A stretch of DNA of 9,163 nt, taken from positions 1-9,163 of the forward strand of contig JANXTV010000326.1 of the NCBI GenBank assembly GCA_025352185.1, given 5' to 3'. Of this stretch, positions 1 through 6,607 are shown in pieces (position 1 is the stretch's first letter; each line of letters begins with the position of its first letter). The notes below the pieces were generated by a model that was given only the letters and a program-made list of their open reading frames with translations, ran no database searches and was not told the origin of the DNA. Both the position numbers and the translations under genes were made by a program. Source of the DNA: Oligoflexia bacterium. Lineage in GTDB: Bacteria > Bdellovibrionota > UBA1018.

Positions 1-486
1 GAAAAAGGAGACTTCGATCATATTTTTTGGAGTGGTCCTATGGACGGCTACTTTGATTATAAACTCGGGCGTCTTAATTACCGAACGCTCGTATTTGAGC
101 GCTTTTACGCGGAAGGTGACTACCAAGGGAATCCGGTGATTAATTATTGTGAAGAAAAGGTTCCTTACACTCGAATCTCTGAGCATAAACATTTCGCTCC
201 GTGGGAAACTCACGCCGGGACCGTTTGCTATAAAGAGTTTAGTAAAAAGACGGAACCGGGCGATACCCCGTACTATCCCATGCGCCTGGGTGACGATAAA
301 GAGATCCTTATGAATTACATCGATCGCGCCACCGCGGAAAAAGGGGTTTCGTTTATCGGCCGACTCGGCACTTATCGATACCTCGACATGCACGTCGTTA
401 TCGGAGAGTCGCTCGATCTGGCGAAGGCGTGTCTCGCGGAAAAGAATACGAGCGAGTGGCCGAAATTCAGTGGGTCGCCCCTTTAG
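1..486 (+). CDS. glf: UDP-galactopyranose mutase, C-terminal part (5' end outside window)
   Basis: This is the last 161 codons of a flavoenzyme that interconverts UDP-galactopyranose and UDP-galactofuranose in the cytoplasm, feeding galactofuranose into cell-surface glycans. The frame is open from base 1 to the TAG at 484-486. Hallmarks of the family seen here are the SGPMDGYFDYKLGRLNYR stretch (codons 11-28), the substrate-binding VPYTRISEHKHF segment with its conserved arginine, the PYYPM tyrosine pair that contacts substrate, and the C-terminal FAD-binding GRLGTYRYLDM motif. The full protein is usually about 370-390 residues, so somewhat over half lies upstream of the window. The galE gene follows after 8 bases on the same strand, so the two are very likely co-transcribed and act in sequence. 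The identification rests on recalled family motifs and is strong. The start and the upstream Rossmann FAD motif cannot be seen. Confidence 0.94.
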   Translation, partial: EKGDFDHIFWSGPMDGYFDYKLGRLNYRTLVFERFYAEGDYQGNPVINYCEEKVPYTRISEHKHFAPWETHAGTVCYKEFSKKTEPGDTPYYPMRLGDDKEILMNYIDRATAEKGVSFIGRLGTYRYLDMHVVIGESLDLAKACLAEKNTSEWPKFSGSPL

Positions 487-489
487 GTG
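485..489 (+). promoter_or_regulatory. Ribosome binding site deciding the galE start
   Basis: AGGTG lies 5 bases before the ATG at 495 and overlaps the glf stop codon. It supports starting galE at 495, where the Rossmann motif begins at once, rather than at the in-frame upstream GTG at 429, which lies inside glf. Confidence 0.55.
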
Positions 490-494
490 TACGG

Positions 495-1478
495 ATGAAT
501 GTGCTCGTAACCGGGGGAGCCGGATATATCGGGAGTCATGCGGTAAAAGTACTTATCGCGCGTGGCCACCGCGTGGTAGTGCTCGATAATTTATCCCATG
601 GACATCGCGAGGCGGTTCACTCCGCCGCAAAATTTCTACTGGGCAGTTCGGGAGACTCCGAATTACTGCGGGACTTGCTTCCACGGTATGCGATCGAGGC
701 GGTCCTCCATTTTGCGGCTGATATCGAGGTCGGTGAGAGTGTCTCGAATCCGGGTAAGTACTATGAAAATAACTTCTCAAATGCGCTTCGGCTTCTCACG
801 GCGCTAACGGAAGCGGGAATAAAGAAACTCGTCTTTTCCTCTACTGCCGCCGTATACGGAAACGCCGAAAAGAATCCGATCGAGGAAACGAGCCCCCGCT
901 TACCCATTAATCCCTATGGGCGTAGTAAATTTATGACGGAGATGGCGATTGAAGACTTTTCTCGGGCGCACGGACTCGGATTCGCTATCCTCCGATATTT
1001 TAACGTTGCGGGAGCTTCCCCAGACGGCGAAATCGGCGAGGCCCACGAACCGGAAAGTCATCTGATTCCCTGCCTGCTCGAAGCGGCGCGCGACCCCGAC
1101 GGTGTCGCCCGGGTTTACGGTGCGGATTATCCGACTCCCGACGGGACGTGCATCCGGGATTACGTACACGTGATGGACCTTGCCGAAGCCCACGCTCTCG
1201 CTCTCGAAAAAATAGTTCCGGCCGCGGGTCGCTATTTTAATTTGGGTAGCGAGAAAGGGTTTTCCGTTCTCGAGGTTATTCACGCCTGCGAAAAAACTAC
1301 GGGTCTCAACCTAAAAGTACTCCGAGAAGAGCGCAGACCCGGGGATCCTCCGGTGCTGGTTGCCTCGAATCGGGCCGCGCGCGAGTTCCTGGGCTGGGTG
1401 CCGAAATATCCAACGTTAGAGGAGATTATCAGCCATGCGTGGCGGTGGCATACCGAGCATCCGCGGGGCTTTAAGTGA
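495..1478 (+). CDS. galE: UDP-glucose 4-epimerase
   Basis: Cytoplasmic NAD-dependent epimerase of the extended short-chain dehydrogenase family, converting UDP-glucose and UDP-galactose. The 327 residues are close to the usual length of about 330-340. Visible motifs are the NAD-binding TGGAGYIGSH (residues 6-15, G7-G10-G13), FAADIEVGESV, FSSTAAVYGN with T117 at the catalytic Ser/Thr position, the catalytic pair Y141/K145 in YGRSK, RYFNVAGA (168-175), ESHLIP for nucleotide-sugar binding, and IRDYVHVMDLAEAH (220-233). The HLIP form resembles Bacillus-type rather than E. coli-type GalE; this comparison is from memory. It begins 8 bases after glf, and together they would make UDP-galactofuranose from UDP-glucose. 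The last 4 bases overlap a possible GTG start of the following DUF72 remnant. A related C4-epimerase with an N-acetyl-hexosamine or uronate substrate is possible, but the glf neighbour favours galactose. Confidence 0.92.
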   Translation: MNVLVTGGAGYIGSHAVKVLIARGHRVVVLDNLSHGHREAVHSAAKFLLGSSGDSELLRDLLPRYAIEAVLHFAADIEVGESVSNPGKYYENNFSNALRLLTALTEAGIKKLVFSSTAAVYGNAEKNPIEETSPRLPINPYGRSKFMTEMAIEDFSRAHGLGFAILRYFNVAGASPDGEIGEAHEPESHLIPCLLEAARDPDGVARVYGADYPTPDGTCIRDYVHVMDLAEAHALALEKIVPAAGRYFNLGSEKGFSVLEVIHACEKTTGLNLKVLREERRPGDPPVLVASNRAAREFLGWVPKYPTLEEIISHAWRWHTEHPRGFK

Positions 1479-2167
1479 AAGCGGTAGTAACGGACGAATC
1501 CATTCCAGCCCGGTGGGAGATAGTAACGAGTGAAAATTCGCGGGTCCCATTTCCGACTTGGGTAGGTACGGCGGGTTGTGGAATACCGAGAGCGATCCAG
1601 AAGGAGTTCGGTCCCGGCCAGAGTCATCTTTCTAGGTACGCGACGTTTTTTCGTTCGGTGGAAATTAATTCGTCGTTTTAGCGTGATCACGAGGCCGAGA
1701 CTTATAACCGTTGGTCGGCCACGGTACCCGATGATTTCCGTTTTGCGGTAAAACTATCTCGGGAAATTACCCATGACCGTGAACTGAAAGTATCCTCTCA
1801 ATTCATTATTGAGCTTCGACACTCGAGCTGGTCCATACCTCCTGCTTTCGATATACTGAGGCATTATGGGATTACGAAGGTGATGGCGGACCCGGAAAGA
1901 TGCCCCATCGATGACTTTTCCGTTCTGACCGCTGGCGGATTTTACTACTTTCGCCTTCATGGATCTCCCGATATTTACCGGAGCCAATATACTGCGGCAA
2001 TCCTAACTGAGCTGGCGGGAGCGATCGCAGCTGCTTCAAAGAGAATTCCGGGTTGGTGTATTTTTGATAATACGGCCATAGGTCACGCAACCGGAGACGC
2101 TGCCAGTGTAGTCCGGAAATTCCGGACTGAAATTCGCCCACGAATTCTCCCGGATAAAATTCGGTGA
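1475..2167 (+). pseudogene. Decayed DUF72/YecE-family gene (internal TAG and in-frame deletion)
   Basis: Translating one frame throughout gives a recognisable DUF72 (TIM-barrel, function unknown) protein that is broken. The N-terminal piece shows VGTAGCGIPR and SHLSRYATFFRSVEINSSF, then a TAG at 1679-1681 where relatives have tyrosine. The same frame continues with RWSATVPDDFRFAVKLSREITHDREL, then jumps directly to FIIELRHSSW, omitting the roughly 50-60 residues (including the LVQLPPS region) expected in between. It ends with YYFRLHGSPDIYRSQY and GWCIFDNTAIGHATGDA, typical of the family C terminus. Conserved residues are also replaced: Trp by Cys in the GTxGW motif and Pro by Leu in the EPRH motif. 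The original start is unclear: a GTG at 1475 overlaps the galE stop, and a GTG at 1530 is in another frame. TAG ends five other genes here, so readthrough is unlikely. The family match is from memory but spans the whole length. Confidence 0.85.
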
Positions 2168-2184
2168 CGGAGTTACGTTGCGCG

Positions 2185-2210
2185 AATGAGTTCCGCCACT
2201 CATTTTAAAT
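2185..2210 (+). terminator. Weak terminator-like hairpin after the DUF72 remnant
   Basis: A perfect 7-base inverted repeat, AATGAGT (2185-2191) and ACTCATT (2198-2204), encloses a 6-base loop and is followed by TTAAAT. It begins 17 bases after the remnant's TGA. The stem is A+T-rich and the T run is short, so this is a weak or decayed rho-independent terminator at best. The rest of 2168-2343 shows no gene. A TTGAAA at 2293 and A+T-rich hexamers near 2303-2316 are not properly spaced for a clear promoter. Confidence 0.35.
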
Positions 2211-2343
2211 CTCGAGAAGCTGAAAACTTTTAGAAAGGGATTTAGTGGTTCGCACACTTACTGTATTTCCTCGAAGTGAAAATGTTACCGTATTGAAACG
2301 CCTATATTTCTATTCTGAAAATTCAGCGTAAAGTCACTTTCGA

Positions 2344-3528
2344 ATGAACATCGCGAATGCACGAAAAATGATTACGACCGGAAAAATTCCGAACGGCGGA
2401 CTGCGCACGCGTTCGACTTTTCGAGGATATGTCGCAGCCGTCGCCATCCAGTCGCTTCTCTTTATTGTTTCGTGGAAAATAAGGGGGGAATCCGAGGTAC
2501 TTTTTACCCTAATCTACGTTTTTTCTGGAATTCTCATCGCAGTATTCGGAGGTCGGGGTGCCGGAATCCTCGCCGGAATTCTCGCGGCATTTTCGGTAGA
2601 CTACCATTATATTCATCCCGTCGGCTCTCTCTTCAATACGGCCCAAAGTATTCTTTTCCTTATTATTACTCTCTTGATCATTCAGTTTACGATTAATGCG
2701 GTTCAGTTTTTACTGGAACTCATTAATCATTCGGAGAAGGCGCGCTCAGAGTTAGAAACCGCAGTCCACGATCGGGAAGAGTTATTGGCCATCGTTGCGC
2801 ACGACTTACGCCAACCTCTGGCGGGGTTAGCTTTAAAACTCCAAATGAGCGCCCGTAATTTGAACTTAGGAAAAATTCTGCCGACTGAACGCTTACTTTC
2901 CGACGGGCAGCGGATCCTCGACCGAATGGATTTCCTGATTCAAGATTTACTCGACGGCGCGCGAATCGATTCGGGTAAACTGAATTTGGTGGTAGATGAG
3001 GGTGATCTCGAAGCGATCTGCATGGAAACCTTTGAATTTTTTATTCCCGAAGCCGCCCGAAAAGACGTTAAGTTCGAATTTCACCGACCGGCTGAGACTT
3101 TGAATCGAATTCAGTTTGATGCTCTCCGAATTTCGCGCGTTCTATCGAATCTGATTTGTAACGCATTAAAATTTACTCCCGCGAAGGGGGAGGTCGCCCT
3201 TTCCGTTCGAAACGTCGGTTCGGATTCGGTTGAAGTGCGGGTCCGGGATACGGGACCGGGAATTTCCGCGGAGGACGTGGATCACCTTTTTCAACGTCAC
3301 TGGCAGGCGGCGGAAACCGCTCATCTCGGGACGGGACTGGGACTCTATATTTGTCGGGGAATCATCGATGCCCACCGAGGACGGATTTGGTACGAACCGA
3401 AACTAGGGGGTGGAGCGACTTTTTGCTTCCAGCTTTCCGCGGGTAAGGAAAGGGTGTGCACCCGACGGGGGGCCGATAAACCTTTGAAAGTGTTGCACTT
3501 TCAGGATAATTCTAAAGAAGGCCAGTAG
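2344..3528 (+). CDS. Membrane sensor histidine kinase with KdpD-like (DUF4118) anchor
   Basis: A 394-residue inner-membrane two-component sensor kinase. After a basic N terminus there are about four hydrophobic stretches (near residues 28-46, 52-69, 72-84 and 100-125) with short connections, like the four-helix DUF4118 module of KdpD and without a large periplasmic sensor. A short coiled linker (about 126-145) leads to the HisKA domain with phospho-acceptor H153 in VAHDLRQPL. The ATPase domain has the N box (N269 and N273 in SNLICNALKFTP), the G1 box DTGPGIS (302-308), the F-like LFQRHW, and the G2 box GTGLGL (329-334). The position four after the histidine is Gln rather than the Thr/Asn linked to phosphatase activity in this family. 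No response regulator lies next to it, so the partner is unknown. No strong ribosome site precedes the ATG, so the start is moderately certain. The last ~15 residues extend past the kinase fold and resemble the beginning of a receiver domain. Confidence 0.9.
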   Translation: MNIANARKMITTGKIPNGGLRTRSTFRGYVAAVAIQSLLFIVSWKIRGESEVLFTLIYVFSGILIAVFGGRGAGILAGILAAFSVDYHYIHPVGSLFNTAQSILFLIITLLIIQFTINAVQFLLELINHSEKARSELETAVHDREELLAIVAHDLRQPLAGLALKLQMSARNLNLGKILPTERLLSDGQRILDRMDFLIQDLLDGARIDSGKLNLVVDEGDLEAICMETFEFFIPEAARKDVKFEFHRPAETLNRIQFDALRISRVLSNLICNALKFTPAKGEVALSVRNVGSDSVEVRVRDTGPGISAEDVDHLFQRHWQAAETAHLGTGLGLYICRGIIDAHRGRIWYEPKLGGGATFCFQLSAGKERVCTRRGADKPLKVLHFQDNSKEGQ

Positions 3529-3558
3529 TTGACTGAATCGCTCTAGATGGGATATAAG
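3529..3558 (+). promoter_or_regulatory. Sigma70-type promoter for the exported-protein gene
   Basis: TTGACT at 3529-3534 and TATAAG at 3553-3558 are separated by 18 bases, a near-consensus -35/-10 pair. It starts directly after the kinase stop codon and points at the gene at 3607. Transcription would begin near 3565, giving a leader of about 40 bases with GGAG at 3595-3598, 8 bases before the ATG. Confidence 0.5.
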
Positions 3559-3559
3559 C

Positions 3560-3580
3560 GGGTTTCTAGTCTTTAAACCC
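3560..3580. repeat. Inverted repeat across the predicted transcription start
   Basis: GGGTTT (3560-3565) and AAACCC (3575-3580) are perfect complements around a 9-base centre. The repeat sits just downstream of the -10 hexamer, where a repressor operator could lie, or it could form a small leader hairpin. There is no T tract, so a terminator for the kinase gene is less likely. Confidence 0.3.
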
Positions 3581-3606
3581 AGCTGCCCCCCTTTGGAGTT
3601 TTACTC

Positions 3607-4176
3607 ATGAAGACCCTTATCGCTTCGGCGTCCCTCCTTTCGTCTGTACTCCTCATCGCGGTCAGCCCGGCGCTCGCCCGGGCCGATATGAATGAAGATG
3701 CGTGCCGTAGTCGCGCGATTCAGGCAGCACTCGCCCTATCGAAAGCCAATGGTTTTAAGGTCAGTGAAAAGGGCGGCTCGGTGGCCGACGGAAATATCTA
3801 CCGGATCTCGCTGGTTGGACGCGTTCTTTCGCTCGGTCTCTTTGACCTCGAGGTTCCCTACCAAGTAGAAGTCTCGGGCTCGGGTGAAACGTGCACGATC
3901 GAGCGGGTTGAAGAACTGGACCGGATTAAGCGATCTGCCGCGAAGCCCGGGTCCACGAATGATCGGGGTGCCGACGTACCGATTTTAGCGATTGCCGAAA
4001 TCAACGGGGATGCAAAAGTCGGGCAGGAAGTTCGGAGGATCTGGATGGCGACGGACGCCGAAGGAGTCCTCTTCGCACGCTTCCAAATCGGGTATGCGGA
4101 ATACGACGCGGAAATCGGTAAGCTCTACGACTTTCCCGTTCGGTACGGGATTATCCGAATCACCCGTTCTAAATAG
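3607..4176 (+). CDS. Small exported protein of unknown function
   Basis: A 189-residue protein that I do not recognise. It has a clear Sec signal peptide: a basic start (MK), a hydrophobic core over about residues 4-19, and a cleavage region with ALA (22-24) or ARA (24-26), leaving a mature protein of about 163-165 residues in the periplasm or outside the cell. There is no lipobox cysteine. The mature part has only two cysteines, C33 and C96, which could form a disulfide. Residues about 62-100 alternate in a way that suggests beta strands (YRISLVGRV, LFDLEVPYQVEVSG), and so does the C terminus. No transmembrane helix follows the signal peptide. The start is well supported by GGAG 8 bases upstream, and the gene has its own good promoter. 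It stands between the sensor kinase and the HMGR-kinase gene on the same strand, but the 125-base gap to the latter gives no proof of a shared role. Confidence 0.8.
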   Translation: MKTLIASASLLSSVLLIAVSPALARADMNEDACRSRAIQAALALSKANGFKVSEKGGSVADGNIYRISLVGRVLSLGLFDLEVPYQVEVSGSGETCTIERVEELDRIKRSAAKPGSTNDRGADVPILAIAEINGDAKVGQEVRRIWMATDAEGVLFARFQIGYAEYDAEIGKLYDFPVRYGIIRITRSK

Positions 4177-4200
4177 AGTCGACCCCCCAGCGCGATTATA

Positions 4201-4243
4201 GGCGTACTTACGCCGAGTTAATGCGCTTAGGTGACTAAAAGCG
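4201..4243 (+). other. Two small potential hairpins between the exported-protein gene and the HMGR gene
   Basis: GGCGTA-CT-TACGCC (4201-4214) is a near-perfect palindrome. Ten bases on, CGC-TTAG (4224-4230) can pair with CTAA-(AA)-GCG (4235-4243) around a GTGA loop, which has the stable GNRA form. Only four T bases follow (4248-4251), so a terminator is uncertain. An operator is equally possible for the palindrome. Confidence 0.3.
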
Positions 4244-4288
4244 GCCATTTTGACGCACATTCCCCTGGGCGGTCCATCCCCGATGTTC

Positions 4289-4301
4289 TATATAAAGGGC
4301 G
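4289..4301 (+). promoter_or_regulatory. TATATAAAGGG element at the HMGR start codon
   Basis: TATATA (4289-4294) lies 7 bases before the ATG at 4302, followed by AAAGGGCG. If it is a -10 box, transcription would start at about the ATG and the message would be leaderless. No good -35 lies 17 bases upstream. AAAGGG could instead be a closely spaced ribosome site. The TTGACG at 4250 is too far away to pair with it. Confidence 0.2.
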
Positions 4302-6593
4302 ATGCTTGAAACACTGACTCGAGAAGCAAGTGAACAGGGCCGCCTCCACCGGCTCGACTATCTGAATAAGCGAGGAATCGATACCGGGATTCTCCTCCAA
4401 GCCGGTATTGCGTCCGAGTCGGTGAAGTCGAATATCGAGAATTTTATCGGGACCATCTCGATCCCGGTCGGACTCGCGGGACCGCTCATGCTCCGTGGAC
4501 CGGAAGCCAGGATTTACCACGCTCCGATCGCGACGACGGAAGGCGCGCTCGTCGCCAGCATTAACCGCGGTGCTAAGGCGATCCATCTTTCGGGAGGTTT
4601 CGATGCCGTGGTGACCCGCAAGACCATGGTTCGCATGCCCCTCTTTTCCTTCGCCGGACTTCGGGAAGCCGTGAAATTCGGAAACTGGGTGGAAAAGAAT
4701 TTCGCAGATATTAAAGCGGTCACGAAAAAGTATTCAAAATTCGCGGAGCTCACGCGAATCGAAAATCGACTCTCCGGAAAGGAAATGCATCTCTCTTTCC
4801 AATTCAGTACGGGAGATGCGTCCGGCCAGAATATGACGACCACGTGCACTTGGCACGCCTGTCTTTGGATTGAAGAAAAATATAACCTCGAGCATACGGA
4901 CGCGAAGATTCTGGAGTTTGTGCTCGACGGAAATGCTTCGGCCGATAAGAAAATTTCGTTTAGTTCGATTCATGAGGGCCGCGGAACTTCCGTAACGGCG
5001 GAGTGTATTCTCGATGAATCCGTCGTGCGGTCGAAACTGAAGACAACGTCCGACGATATCGTCCGGTGGTATCAGCGCTCGATTTCAATGGTCACCCTGG
5101 GTGGCATGGTGGGCACGAGCCTCAATGTTTCAAATGTAATCGCGGGCATTTTTGCGGCGACTGGGCAGGATATTGCTTCGGTCCACGAGTCGGCTATCGG
5201 GGTCCTGGCGTTCGAGAAACACGAGCGAGGTCTCTACTGTTCACTCATATTACCCCGTCTCGTGATCGGGACGGTAGGCGGCGGTACCGCACTCCCGCAC
5301 CAGAAAAAGATGCTGGAGATCGCCGGATGTGCGGGAGCGGGTAAAGTTGAAGATTTTGCGAAATTGATCGCGGGGTTTTGCTTGGCCCTGGAGATTTCCA
5401 CCATTTCAGCGATGGTGAGTGGACAGTTTGCCATTGCCCACGAACGCCTCGGACGGAATCGCCCGCTGAAGCGCCTATCGCCCCTCGAAAGCTTTAAGCT
5501 CGTACGCGACGACGTATTAGGCGGCCGCTACGCGCGGGTCGAAATGGTGCGTGCACTTACCGCCGAGACGGGACTGCTCTCTAAAATCGCCTCCGAAAGT
5601 CGCTCGAAGCCGATCGGTTTTTCGCTCTGGGAATGTCAGGCATCGGATGCAGTCCCCGCCGAAAAAGTACTGGTGAAAAGTAAAGCCACGGACCAAGATC
5701 TGCTCTCAGCGCTCCACCGACTTACGGGAATTGTATGCCCGAAACTCTCGAAAGAGTTCGCGCGCTACCAAAATTTTTCAGAATTTGTTCATTCTCACCG
5801 CCGGGAACTCGAAGTCTACGAAACCCTCGCGAAAGAGAATTACCAGGCGATGCCGAAGTTTCTCGGGGGCTACGCCGATCCTGAGTCGGAGACTTACGTA
5901 ATCGCGATGGAGTACCTCGACCGGATGGACCTCCGCTCGATCGACGCGGACCGGGGAACTCCCGAGTGGACCGACGCAACGATTCTCCTCGCGGTAAAAG
6001 AAGTTCGGAAAGCCCAGAATATCCTTCACGCCGCCGAATTGCCGACCATTTTCGAACAAGATGTTAATGGGATTATTGCCTTTTCGGCACCCGCCCTCGC
6101 GGCCCTCGAAGACGAGCTCGGTCCGGACGCCGAAATCCTTTCCGTTATTCGAGACGCCATCGACTGTTTAAGGACGTCCGATAATCTAGACCTTACCCAT
6201 TTGAAAACGGTCGCCCATAACGACTTTAGCGCCCGAAACGTCGCGCTTTTAAATTCAGGGGAAGTGAAAATTTTCGATTGGGAACTTGCGACGATTCAGT
6301 ATCCCCAACGGGATCTGATCGAGTTCGCCTGCTTCATGGACGAGACTCGGGTCATTGAAGGTTACGATAAGATGAATGCCGAAATGCGTTCGCTCGTAAA
6401 GGCAGATGGAATCCAGTTTTCGGGCGCCGAGTGGGACACTTCGACCCGGCTCGCGTTCTCTCATTTCGTGCTCACGCGAATTACGCTTTATTTACTCGGA
6501 AACTCGCTGTCCGAGTATCCGTTCATGGCTAGACTCGAAAAAAATCTGGTCACGTTAGATCGGCATTTACCGAAGGCCATTGCGAGCGGTTAG
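4302..6593 (+). CDS. HMG-CoA reductase fused to an APH/choline-kinase-type phosphotransferase
   Basis: A 763-residue two-domain protein. Residues 1 to about 420 form a class I HMG-CoA reductase, which makes mevalonate from HMG-CoA with NADPH. Seen are ENFIGTISIPVGLAGPL (46-62), E80 in TTEGALVAS, GDASGQNM (171-178), K216 in ADKK, D290 in GQD, TVGGGTALPHQ (324-334) and H380 in AHERLGR, so all four catalytic residues are kept. There is no N-terminal membrane anchor. Residues about 440-763 form a kinase-like fold of the aminoglycoside phosphotransferase/choline kinase group: K459 in VLVKSK, a likely helix-C Glu near 502-507, hinge YVIAMEYLDRMDLR (532-545), catalytic loop HNDFSARN (639-646) with D641 and N646, and metal-binding D659 in IFDWE. 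One uninterrupted frame runs through both. No other mevalonate-pathway gene is in the window, so the kinase substrate is unknown. Both domains look active. The gene ends 14 bases from the convergent regulator gene. Confidence 0.93.
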   Translation: MLETLTREASEQGRLHRLDYLNKRGIDTGILLQAGIASESVKSNIENFIGTISIPVGLAGPLMLRGPEARIYHAPIATTEGALVASINRGAKAIHLSGGFDAVVTRKTMVRMPLFSFAGLREAVKFGNWVEKNFADIKAVTKKYSKFAELTRIENRLSGKEMHLSFQFSTGDASGQNMTTTCTWHACLWIEEKYNLEHTDAKILEFVLDGNASADKKISFSSIHEGRGTSVTAECILDESVVRSKLKTTSDDIVRWYQRSISMVTLGGMVGTSLNVSNVIAGIFAATGQDIASVHESAIGVLAFEKHERGLYCSLILPRLVIGTVGGGTALPHQKKMLEIAGCAGAGKVEDFAKLIAGFCLALEISTISAMVSGQFAIAHERLGRNRPLKRLSPLESFKLVRDDVLGGRYARVEMVRALTAETGLLSKIASESRSKPIGFSLWECQASDAVPAEKVLVKSKATDQDLLSALHRLTGIVCPKLSKEFARYQNFSEFVHSHRRELEVYETLAKENYQAMPKFLGGYADPESETYVIAMEYLDRMDLRSIDADRGTPEWTDATILLAVKEVRKAQNILHAAELPTIFEQDVNGIIAFSAPALAALEDELGPDAEILSVIRDAIDCLRTSDNLDLTHLKTVAHNDFSARNVALLNSGEVKIFDWELATIQYPQRDLIEFACFMDETRVIEGYDKMNAEMRSLVKADGIQFSGAEWDTSTRLAFSHFVLTRITLYLLGNSLSEYPFMARLEKNLVTLDRHLPKAIASG

Positions 6594-6607
6594 ACCATCG
6601 ACCAAGT

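Noticed and set aside
429..494. Longer galE start at the in-frame GTG at 429
   Set aside because: It would add 22 residues translated entirely from within glf or its stop region and placed before a Rossmann motif that normally begins at residue 3-6. The ATG at 495 has its own ribosome site.
1679..1681. Internal TAG as a recoded sense codon in the DUF72 gene
   Set aside because: TAG is the normal stop of at least five other genes in the window. The remnant also has a deletion and replaced conserved residues, which point to decay.
1280..1690. Minus-strand open frame of 136 codons across the galE end and the DUF72 remnant
   Set aside because: It lies opposite a clear gene, and its translation is rich in Arg and Ser with no family motif. 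It is a shadow of the coding strand.
2293..2316. TTGAAA with TATTCT as a promoter for the sensor kinase
   Set aside because: The spacing is only 12 bases, too short for a sigma70 promoter.
4250..4278. TTGACG as the -35 of an HMGR promoter
   Set aside because: No -10-like hexamer occurs 16-19 bases downstream; TATATA is 33 bases away.
3985..4586. Minus-strand open frames (91 and 119 codons) opposite the exported-protein end and the HMGR start
   Set aside because: No recognisable motifs, highly charged low-quality translations, and overlap with well-supported genes.
6594..6607. Bidirectional terminator between the convergent stops
   Set aside because: The 14-base gap has no inverted repeat or T tract. 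Any terminator would have to lie inside the coding ends, and none is evident.
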